Shown: positions 1 through 5,263 of the stretch, one piece after another | Numbering within the stretch: the first letter of the stretch is position 1 | Layout of the letters: every line of letters starts with the position of its first letter | NCBI GenBank assembly: GCA_030609605.1 | Contig: JAUWBY010000163.1 | Span: 1 to 5,512 of the forward strand | Length of the DNA: 5,512 nt | Direction of reading: 5' to 3' | From: Candidatus Eiseniibacteriota bacterium | Lineage (GTDB): Bacteria; Joyebacterota; Joyebacteria; Joyebacterales; Joyebacteraceae | Notes under the pieces: model-generated | The model's input: only the letters and a program-made list of their open reading frames with translations | Told to the model about the DNA's origin: nothing | Database searches by the model: none | Position numbers and translations under genes: made by a program

Positions 1-1963
1 GAAGCTGACAGGTCAGATGGGTGAGATTATCGAATCGCCCATCCGATCGAACTTCATCGAGGGTCTGACGGCGCTCGAGTACTTCATCTCGACTCACGGT
101 GCAAGAAAGGGCCTCGCCGACACGGCGCTCAAGACAGCGGATGCGGGCTATCTCACGCGGCGTCTTGTGGACGTGTCTCAGGAGATTGTGATCTCCGAGG
201 TCGATTGCGGAACCAGTCGTGGGATTCTGACCAAGGCGCTTGTCGAGGCCGGCAAAGTGGTTGAGCCGCTCTTCGAGCGAGTGCTGGGCAGAGTAGCTTC
301 CGAGCCGGTGAAGGACCCGACGACAGGCGAAATCATCGTGAAGCGGAACGAGCTCATCGATGAGGAGATGACGGACAGGATCCGGAACGCCAATGTTGAA
401 GAAGTGAACATCCGTTCAGTGCTGACGTGTGAATCACGACGCGGCATCTGTATCAGCTGCTACGGTCGGAACCTGGCAACCGGACGGACGGTGGAGATAG
501 GGGAGGTCGTCGGCATCGTGGCTGCGCAGTCTATTGGAGAGCCCGGAACACAGCTTACACTCCGGACGTTCCACATCGGCGGGACATCCGGCCGTATCGC
601 TGAGGTATCGAAGCGCGTGGCCAGTGCGTCGGGGACGATTCGGTTCGGTTTCAAGAAGGAGAACGCTGTTCGGATCGACAAGGAAGGCAACCACATTATC
701 ATCGGCAGGCGTGCCAGACTGATCAAGGATGGCGACGACGGTCGGGAACGGGCCTACAATATCCCATATGGTGCCATTCTGCGCGTACACGATGGTGAGC
801 ACATAGAGGAAGGTGACATTCTCTTCGAGTGGGATCCGTACAACGATCCCATCATCGCCCGGTTGGGCGGCATCGTTCGGTTTGATGAGATCGAGCTTGG
901 CCGCACAATGGAGCGCGTCGCCGATGAGTCGACCGGACATCGAGAGAGGATGATCGTGGAGGACGGTGAGAAGGAACTGCATCCTTCGATCATCATTGAG
1001 TCGAAGTCCGGTAAGTCACACGAGAGGTATATCCTTCCGACCGGGGCGCAGATCCTCGTCAAGGATGGAGAGGATGTGAAGCCCGGGACTGTTCTCGGGA
1101 AGATCCAGCGGGAGTTCGGCAAGACGCGCGATATCACGGGCGGGCTGCCTCGAGTTGAGGAACTCTTCGAGGCGCGGCCGCCCAAGAGCCCAGCGACAAT
1201 CACGGAAATCGACGGCATTGTCAGATTCGGAGATGTCAAGAAGGGGCTGAGAGATGTCATCGTTGCGGGTGAGCAGGGCGTCGAGAGGATCTACCGCCTG
1301 CCCCACGGCACGCATCTCAGGGTCCACGACGGGGAGAGCGTAGAGGCCGGTGACAGGCTTTCGGAGGGTCCGGTCAATCCTCACGACATCCTTGCTATCA
1401 AGGGCGAGAAGGCTGTTCAGGAATACCTCCTCAATGAGATCCAGGAGGTCTATCGTCTGCAGGGCGTGAGGATCAATGACAAACACATCGAGATGATCGT
1501 GCGCCAGATGCTGAGACGGGTGAGGGTACTCGAACCTGGTGATACGAAGTTCCTCGAGGGAGACATCGTGCCGCGTCCGGAGTTCGAGCTGGAGAATCAC
1601 AGAATTGCCGGCGAGAACAAGGGAGTAAGGAAGAAGAGCGAGAGGAAGCGTCCCGCGACTCACGAAGCTCTGCTTCTGGGTATCACCAAGGCGGCGCTGA
1701 CGACAGAGAGCTTCATCTCGGCGGCGTCATTCCAGGAGACGACGCGGGTGCTCATGATGGCTGCGACTCGCGGCGACAGAGATGAACTCGTTGGTCTCAA
1801 GGAGAACGTGATCATCGGGAGACGTATCCCGGCGGGAACAGGATTGGATCTGTATTCGAACATCAGAGTCACAAAACCGGCGGTGCCGGCTCCCAGAGTC
1901 GTGGAACAGCCGGACCAGGTCGTGGAGAGCAGCGTTGGCACGCTCACCTCGGCATCGGAGTAG
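1..1963 (+). CDS. rpoC: RNA polymerase subunit beta' (C-terminal 653 residues; 5' end outside window)
   Basis: This is the C-terminal part of the largest RNA polymerase subunit; the reading frame is open from base 2 and ends at TAG 1961-1963. The catalytic NADFDGD motif lies upstream, outside the window. Visible landmarks in order are the FISTHGARKGLADTALKTA block, the four cysteines of the second zinc site (DCGT, Cys codon 206-208; TCESRRGICISCYG, Cys codons 428, 449 and 458), and the trigger-loop segment GEPGTQLTLRTFHIGG with its His codon at 572-574. About 178 residues then separate this from KTRDITGGLPRVEELFEAR, matching the SI3 insertion known from E. coli beta'. After that come the NDKHIE..VRQMLR block and the LLGITKA, SFISAASFQETTRVL and GLKENVIIGRRIPAGTG motifs that end the subunit and face omega. 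The last ~35 residues are a poorly conserved, probably disordered tail. The 62-nt gap to rpsL shows no terminator, so transcription probably runs on. Identification is certain; SI3 boundaries are approximate. Confidence 0.99.
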   Translation, partial: KLTGQMGEIIESPIRSNFIEGLTALEYFISTHGARKGLADTALKTADAGYLTRRLVDVSQEIVISEVDCGTSRGILTKALVEAGKVVEPLFERVLGRVASEPVKDPTTGEIIVKRNELIDEEMTDRIRNANVEEVNIRSVLTCESRRGICISCYGRNLATGRTVEIGEVVGIVAAQSIGEPGTQLTLRTFHIGGTSGRIAEVSKRVASASGTIRFGFKKENAVRIDKEGNHIIIGRRARLIKDGDDGRERAYNIPYGAILRVHDGEHIEEGDILFEWDPYNDPIIARLGGIVRFDEIELGRTMERVADESTGHRERMIVEDGEKELHPSIIIESKSGKSHERYILPTGAQILVKDGEDVKPGTVLGKIQREFGKTRDITGGLPRVEELFEARPPKSPATITEIDGIVRFGDVKKGLRDVIVAGEQGVERIYRLPHGTHLRVHDGESVEAGDRLSEGPVNPHDILAIKGEKAVQEYLLNEIQEVYRLQGVRINDKHIEMIVRQMLRRVRVLEPGDTKFLEGDIVPRPEFELENHRIAGENKGVRKKSERKRPATHEALLLGITKAALTTESFISAASFQETTRVLMMAATRGDRDELVGLKENVIIGRRIPAGTGLDLYSNIRVTKPAVPAPRVVEQPDQVVESSVGTLTSASE

Positions 1964-2011
1964 CCCCATAGGGAATCGAGAGGTTTCGGAGCACCGCAAG
2001 CAGAGTCATCG

Positions 2012-2017
2012 AGGAGG
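2012..2017 (+). promoter_or_regulatory. Ribosome binding site of rpsL, supporting a TTG start
   Basis: AGGAGG lies 8 nt upstream of TTG 2026-2028. No ATG or GTG occurs in frame in the preceding ~20 nt, and the S12 family N-terminus (MPTI.QL.RKGR) begins exactly at this TTG. The strong Shine-Dalgarno probably offsets the weak start codon. The rest of the 62-nt rpoC-rpsL spacer (1964-2025) holds only a 3-bp CCC/GGG inverted repeat and no T-run. Confidence 0.88.
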
Positions 2018-2025
2018 ACGAGGTT

Positions 2026-2397
2026 TTGCCGACAATTAGTCAGCTCATCAGGAAGGGCCGGAAGCCGAGGGCCAAGAAGAAGCCCGCGCGGGCGCTCCAA
2101 GGTCACCCGCAGAGGCGAGGAATCTGTACCAGGGTCTACACGACGACACCCAAGAAGCCGAACTCCGCTCTTCGGAAGGTTGCGAGGGTGAGACTCATGA
2201 AGGGTGATTCGGTCACGGCTTACATACCCGGTGAGGGTCACAACCTGCAGGAGCATTCCGTCGTTCTTATCAGGGGTGGCAGGGTGAAGGATCTGCCGGG
2301 CGTGCGGTACCATGTGATTCGGGGCCCGCTGGACTCAATTGGTGTTGAAGGGCGGAAGGTGTCCCGGTCCAAGTACGGAACGAAGCGGCCCAAGTAA
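2026..2397 (+). CDS. rpsL: 30S ribosomal protein S12 (TTG start)
   Basis: S12 sits at the 30S decoding centre, helps monitor codon-anticodon pairing and is the classical streptomycin-resistance protein. The 123-residue product is the usual length and is nearly canonical throughout: TRVYTTTPKKPNSALRKVARVRL, then AYIPGEGHNLQEHSVVLIRGGRVKDLPGVRYH, then the C-terminal SRSKYGTKRPK (split here into short motifs for reading). Lys43 and Lys88, the main streptomycin-resistance positions, are wild type, as is Asp89, the residue methylthiolated in E. coli. The drug-sensitive form is therefore expected from this gene. His27 replaces the Cys common at that position (ALQGHPQRRG). The start is TTG. None of the 17 arginine codons is CGT or CGC; AGG (7) and CGG (8) dominate. 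It lies 62 nt after rpoC and 79 nt before rpsG. Confidence 0.99.
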   Translation: MPTISQLIRKGRKPRAKKKPARALQGHPQRRGICTRVYTTTPKKPNSALRKVARVRLMKGDSVTAYIPGEGHNLQEHSVVLIRGGRVKDLPGVRYHVIRGPLDSIGVEGRKVSRSKYGTKRPK

Positions 2398-2409
2398 ACA
2401 GACTAGTCT

Positions 2410-2447
2410 CTGAAGAGGAGATGCCTTCAGCAAGTATGGAAGGTGTC
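2410..2447 (+). promoter_or_regulatory. Two mutually exclusive hairpins in the rpsL-rpsG spacer (candidate S7 autoregulatory site)
   Basis: Hairpin A pairs CTGAAG (2410-2415) with CTTCAG (2425-2430) around a 9-nt loop. Hairpin B pairs 2420-2428 (GATGCCTTC) with 2439-2447 (GAAGGTGTC), nine base pairs including two G-U wobbles, with a 10-nt loop. Both use 2425-2428, so they cannot form together. Hairpin B ends 13 nt before the GGAGG of rpsG. In E. coli the rpsL-rpsG intercistronic RNA binds S7 and represses the operon by translational feedback; the position fits such a role, but S7 binding here is inference. The pairings were read by eye and no folding energy was calculated. Confidence 0.45.
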
Positions 2448-2460
2448 GCAGCGAACAGGT

Positions 2461-2465
2461 GGAGG
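2461..2465 (+). promoter_or_regulatory. Ribosome binding site of rpsG, deciding the ATG start
   Basis: GGAGG lies 11 nt upstream of ATG 2477. An in-frame GTG at 2459 would add six residues, but it overlaps this site and has no Shine-Dalgarno of its own. ATG 2477 gives the family-standard MPRR N-terminus, so it is preferred. Confidence 0.8.
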
Positions 2466-2476
2466 TAGAACTAGAG

Positions 2477-2947
2477 ATGCCAAGAAGGCGCGAGGTTCCG
2501 AAGAGACTGAGGGAACCCGATCCAAGATTCGGGAGCGCGCTCGTGACTCGCTTCATCAACTGTCTTATGAAAGGCGGGAAGCGAAGCACGTCCGAGAGGA
2601 TTCTCTACGACGCGATGGATATCATTGCCGAGAGAACGAAGGAAGACCCGGTCATGGTTTTCGACAAGGCCATCAGCAACGTGAAGCCGATGTTGGAGGT
2701 CAAGTCGAGGCGGGTCGGTGGAAGCACCTACCAGATACCGATCGAGGTAAGGCCAGAGAGACGTACAGCACTGGCACTTCGTTGGATTATCGGTTTTGCC
2801 AAGGCGCGTTCCGAGCACACGATGGCCGAGAAACTGGCAGGTGAACTGGTCGCCGCGTACAAGAAGGAAGGCGCATCGGTCAAGAAGCGCGACGATACAC
2901 ACAGAATGGCTGAGGCAAACAAGGCGCTGGCGCACTACAGGTGGTAG
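2477..2947 (+). CDS. rpsG: 30S ribosomal protein S7
   Basis: S7 is a primary binding protein that nucleates assembly of the 16S rRNA 3' domain (30S head) and lies near the E site. In E. coli it also represses its own operon mRNA. The 156-residue product has the common length and ends in the canonical AEANKALAHYRW. Other family blocks are MPRRREVPKR at the N-terminus, FINCLMKGGKRSTSERILYDA, KSRRVGGSTYQIPIEVRPER (positions ~75-94), and HTMAEKLAGEL followed by VKKRDDTHRMAEANKA near the end. ATG 2477 is chosen over GTG 2459 because it matches the family N-terminus and sits after GGAGG. The stop is TAG 2945-2947. Twelve of 20 arginine codons are AGA or AGG. It lies between rpsL (79 nt upstream) and fusA (153 nt downstream), as in the classical str operon. 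Confidence 0.98.
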   Translation: MPRRREVPKRLREPDPRFGSALVTRFINCLMKGGKRSTSERILYDAMDIIAERTKEDPVMVFDKAISNVKPMLEVKSRRVGGSTYQIPIEVRPERRTALALRWIIGFAKARSEHTMAEKLAGELVAAYKKEGASVKKRDDTHRMAEANKALAHYRW

Positions 2948-3051
2948 ATTTCGGGGCTTCTGGGTGGAGCGGATTCGACCAGACGATCAGGAGCAGAGAT
3001 GTTCGGGTGTATTGACCAGATCCCGGCGGTCGTTCCGCAGTCGGCAGCAAG

Positions 3052-3067
3052 ATGGACCAGCGTCCAT
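3052..3067 (+). repeat. Perfect 6-bp inverted repeat with 4-nt loop upstream of fusA
   Basis: ATGGAC (3052-3057) and GTCCAT (3062-3067) form a perfect stem around CAGC. No T-run follows, so it is not an intrinsic terminator. A second small stem, GCGG (3026-3029) with CCGC (3035-3038), lies just upstream. The 6-bp stem sits 33 nt before the consensus fusA ATG and inside the open upstream extension. It could affect mRNA processing or access to either start, but no function can be assigned. Confidence 0.4.
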
Positions 3068-3091
3068 GGGCGTGAGGTCCTGAGAACCGGT

Positions 3092-3097
3092 AGGGAG
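3092..3097 (+). promoter_or_regulatory. Ribosome binding site of fusA (consensus start)
   Basis: AGGGAG lies only 3 nt before ATG 3101, a closer and weaker site than those of rpsL, rpsG and tuf. ATG 3101 is nevertheless preferred because translation from it begins MSRAVPIEKVRNIGIMAHID, the usual EF-G N-terminus. Confidence 0.6.
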
Positions 3098-3100
3098 AGA

Positions 3101-5185
3101 ATGTCACGTGCAGTCCCCATTGAGAAGGTGAGGAATATCGGCATCATGGCTCACATCGATGCCGGGAAGACCACGCTCACCGAGCGGATCCTGTTCTATA
3201 CGGGCAAGGTTCGTCGGATGGGGGAGGTGCATGACGGGGCGGCCGTGATGGACTGGATGGCCCAGGAGCGCGAACGTGGCATTACCATCACTTCAGCCGC
3301 GACGACATGCTTCTGGCTCGACCACCGGATCAACATAATAGACACGCCGGGGCACGTTGACTTCACTATGGAGGTTGAACGATCCCTGCGGGTGCTGGAC
3401 GGGGCCATAGCGGTATTCTGTGCTGTCGGAGGCGTGGAGTCCCAGTCGGAGACCGTCTGGCGACAGGCCGATGACTACGGAGTGCCGAAGCTGGCTTTCA
3501 TCAACAAGATGGATCGCATCGGCTCGGATTTCGAGAACGTGCTCGAGATGATGGTCGAGAGACTGGGTGCCACCCCGGCACCCGTCGAGCTGCCGATAGG
3601 CTCCGGCGATACGTTCACGGGTGTGATCGATCTCGTGCGGATGCGAGCGCTCAGGTTCGATCCGGAAAGCCTCGGCGCCGTCATCGCAGAGACAGACATC
3701 CCGGAGGACATGCAGTTGGAGGCGGAGGCTGGGCGGGAGAGACTGATTGAACTGGCGGTGGAGCACGACGACGAGCTTCTTGAGAAGTACGTCCACGGGG
3801 AGGATCTCTCCGTCGATGAGCTGAGGCGTGCGATACGCGCGGGCACTCTGGCTGCCGCAATCGTCCCGGTGTTCTGTGGGGCGGTACTTCGCAACATCGG
3901 CGCGCAGCCCCTTCTCGATGGTGTCATCTACTACCTGCCGTCACCAAAGGACATCCCGGCCGTGACGGGTATGAACCCGTTCACGGATAAGGAGGAGCGA
4001 CGGGAGGCCGACGACGATGCGCCGCTGGCGGCGCTCACTTTCAAGATAGCAAGTGATTCGTATGTCGGAAGACTCACGTATCTCAGGCTCTACTCAGGCA
4101 CAATGAAGAAGAGCTCGCAGTACCTGAACCCGCGAACGAACAAGAAAGTAAGAATAGGTCGCATCCTTCTCATGCACGCGAACAAGCAGGAAGACCTGGA
4201 CGTCGCGAAGGCAGGTGAGATAGTGGCCGTCGTCGGTCCCAAAGAGACCGCGACGGGCGATACGCTGTGCGACCCGAAGAAGCCGATAGTTCTGGAGTCG
4301 ATGTCGTTTCCAGAGCCGGTCGTCTCGGTGGCCATTGAGCCGAGAACGAAGGCAGACGAGGATAGACTCACGCAGGCCCTGGGCCGCTTGAGTGAGGAGG
4401 ATCCGACCTTCATCACGAGGACGGACCAGGACACCGGTCAGACTATCATCTCTGGAATGGGTGAGCTGCACCTCGAAGTCCTGGTAGACCGGATGGTGCG
4501 CGAGTTCAGCGTCCGCGCGAATGTCGGACGCCCGATGGTGGCTTTCAGGGAGACCATCACGGAGACGGCCGACGGCAGGGGGCAATTCGTTCGCCAGGGT
4601 ATGGGCAAGGGCAAGGGGCAGTACGGTGACGTGATCATACGCATGGAGCCGAACATCGCAGGCGGAAACGAATTCCACGACGACATCAAGAACGGGGAGA
4701 TACCAGCGCAGTTCATCTCATCCGTGGAGAGTGGCATCCGGAGTTCGCTTGAGAATGGCATTCTGGCGGGATACCCGCTGATCGATGTCAAGGTCACTCT
4801 TACCGGCGGGAGCTTCGATGATGCTGATTCGAGCGACATGGCGTTCATGGCGGCCGGCACGATGGCCGTTCGGGAGGCCGCTCGGAAGGCGCATCCAGTG
4901 CTCCTCGAGCCGGTGGTCAAGCTTGAGATTGTCGTTCCGGAGCAGTTCGTGGGTGAGATCATCGCCGATCTGAACGCCCGGGGCGGGCGGATAGAGGGAA
5001 CAAGTTTGAGGGGCGATGGACGCGTGGTGAGTGCGACTGCCCCGTTGGGGCGGACTTTCGGGTACGCGACTGCGGTTCGTTCTCTCTCGCAGGGAAGAGC
5101 CGTTTACACAACTCAGTTCTCGCACTATGCGATCGTTCCCCAAGCGACGCTGGAGACGATGACAGCGGGGTGGGGTTGGACATAG
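3101..5185 (+). CDS. fusA: Translation elongation factor G
   Basis: EF-G is the cytosolic GTPase that drives tRNA-mRNA translocation and, with RRF, ribosome recycling. The 694-residue product has the usual five-domain length. The G domain carries G1 AHIDAGKT (17-24), switch I RGIT (59-62), G3 DTPGH (81-85) and G4 NKMD (135-138), followed by a G' insert. G5 reads CGAVLRN (259-265) where CGSAFKN is common. Domain II begins near 306, domain III near 405 (EPVVSVAIEP; ISGMGELHLEVLVDR), domain IV near 480 and domain V near 600 (FGYATAVRSLSQGRA). Oddities lie at the domain IV tip. Asp573 occupies the place of the conserved His (E. coli His583, T. thermophilus His573) in GGSFDDADSSD. The neighbouring loop reads RQGMGKGKGQYG, two residues longer than the common RQTGGRGQYG. 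Domain V has DLNARGG for DLNARRG. All GTPase residues look intact, so an active factor is expected. It ends in TAG, 78 nt before tuf. A 34-codon in-frame extension upstream is possible. Confidence 0.97.
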   Translation: MSRAVPIEKVRNIGIMAHIDAGKTTLTERILFYTGKVRRMGEVHDGAAVMDWMAQERERGITITSAATTCFWLDHRINIIDTPGHVDFTMEVERSLRVLDGAIAVFCAVGGVESQSETVWRQADDYGVPKLAFINKMDRIGSDFENVLEMMVERLGATPAPVELPIGSGDTFTGVIDLVRMRALRFDPESLGAVIAETDIPEDMQLEAEAGRERLIELAVEHDDELLEKYVHGEDLSVDELRRAIRAGTLAAAIVPVFCGAVLRNIGAQPLLDGVIYYLPSPKDIPAVTGMNPFTDKEERREADDDAPLAALTFKIASDSYVGRLTYLRLYSGTMKKSSQYLNPRTNKKVRIGRILLMHANKQEDLDVAKAGEIVAVVGPKETATGDTLCDPKKPIVLESMSFPEPVVSVAIEPRTKADEDRLTQALGRLSEEDPTFITRTDQDTGQTIISGMGELHLEVLVDRMVREFSVRANVGRPMVAFRETITETADGRGQFVRQGMGKGKGQYGDVIIRMEPNIAGGNEFHDDIKNGEIPAQFISSVESGIRSSLENGILAGYPLIDVKVTLTGGSFDDADSSDMAFMAAGTMAVREAARKAHPVLLEPVVKLEIVVPEQFVGEIIADLNARGGRIEGTSLRGDGRVVSATAPLGRTFGYATAVRSLSQGRAVYTTQFSHYAIVPQATLETMTAGWGWT

Positions 5186-5229
5186 ATAGGGCCATTCTGA
5201 TCACAGTGGAGGCCTTTGCAGCATTGATA

Positions 5230-5240
5230 CCGCAGAGCGG
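5230..5240 (+). repeat. Short inverted repeat in the fusA-tuf spacer
   Basis: CCGC (5230-5233) and GCGG (5237-5240) form a 4-bp stem around AGA, 10 nt upstream of the tuf Shine-Dalgarno. It has no T-run and is too weak to call a terminator. The rest of the 78-nt spacer (5186-5263) shows no clear promoter. Confidence 0.2.
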
Positions 5241-5250
5241 ATAGCCAGTT

Positions 5251-5261
5251 GGAGGACGAGG
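5251..5261 (+). promoter_or_regulatory. Ribosome binding site of tuf, identical 11-mer to that of rpsL
   Basis: GGAGGACGAGG ends 2 nt before ATG 5264, which places GGAGG 8 nt from the start. The same 11 bases in the same register precede the TTG of rpsL (2013-2023). Confidence 0.85.
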
Positions 5262-5263
5262 AG

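Larger units (their letters stand above)
2989..3100 (+). other. Upstream in-frame ATG with its own Shine-Dalgarno: possible alternative fusA start or leader
   Basis: AGGAG (2989-2993) is followed after 5 nt by ATG 2999, which is in frame with fusA and open for 34 codons up to the consensus ATG at 3101. The site is better spaced than the weaker GGGAG just before 3101. Use of 2999 would add a 34-residue N-terminal extension beginning MFGCIDQIPAVV, with no likeness to EF-G that I recognise. Either the extension is real, or initiation here plays a regulatory role, or the match is fortuitous. The rest of the rpsG-fusA spacer (2948-2988) shows nothing recognisable. Confidence 0.3.

Noticed and set aside
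1961..2030. Readthrough of the rpoC TAG, because the frame stays open well beyond it
   Set aside because: The downstream frame is the shifted reading of rpsL and resembles nothing. RpoC ends at the family-expected place, and open frames are common at this GC content.
2104..2109. His27 in S12 where many species have Cys
   Set aside because: This position varies among bacteria (for example Ala in Thermus), so it is not notable alone.
434..2313. Long minus-strand open frames (434-982, 1016-1663, 1660-2313) opposite rpoC and rpsL
   Set aside because: They lie wholly opposite strongly conserved genes, have no recognisable domains, and are the expected shadows in GC-rich coding DNA.
2400..2409. 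Ten-base palindrome AGACTAGTCT just after rpsL
   Set aside because: As RNA it leaves only a 3-bp stem with a CTAG loop and no T-run. It is too short to call a terminator or operator.
2443..2844. Plus-strand frame of 133 codons overlapping rpsG
   Set aside because: It is the out-of-frame reading of rpsG, rich in Arg/Gly/Glu with no family likeness; S7 in its own frame is full length and canonical.
3012..3040. TTGACC resembling a -35 box in the rpsG-fusA spacer
   Set aside because: No AT-rich -10 element lies 16-18 nt downstream; the region is GC-rich.
3293..5143. Minus-strand open frames opposite fusA (for example 3293-3796, 4094-4678, 4438-4962, 4718-5143)
   Set aside because: fusA is intact and conserved over the whole span. 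The antisense products are low-complexity, with no family likeness and no fitting ribosome binding sites.
5224..5244. TTGATA and GGATAG as a possible tuf promoter
   Set aside because: The spacing is only 9 nt, too short for a sigma-70-type promoter.
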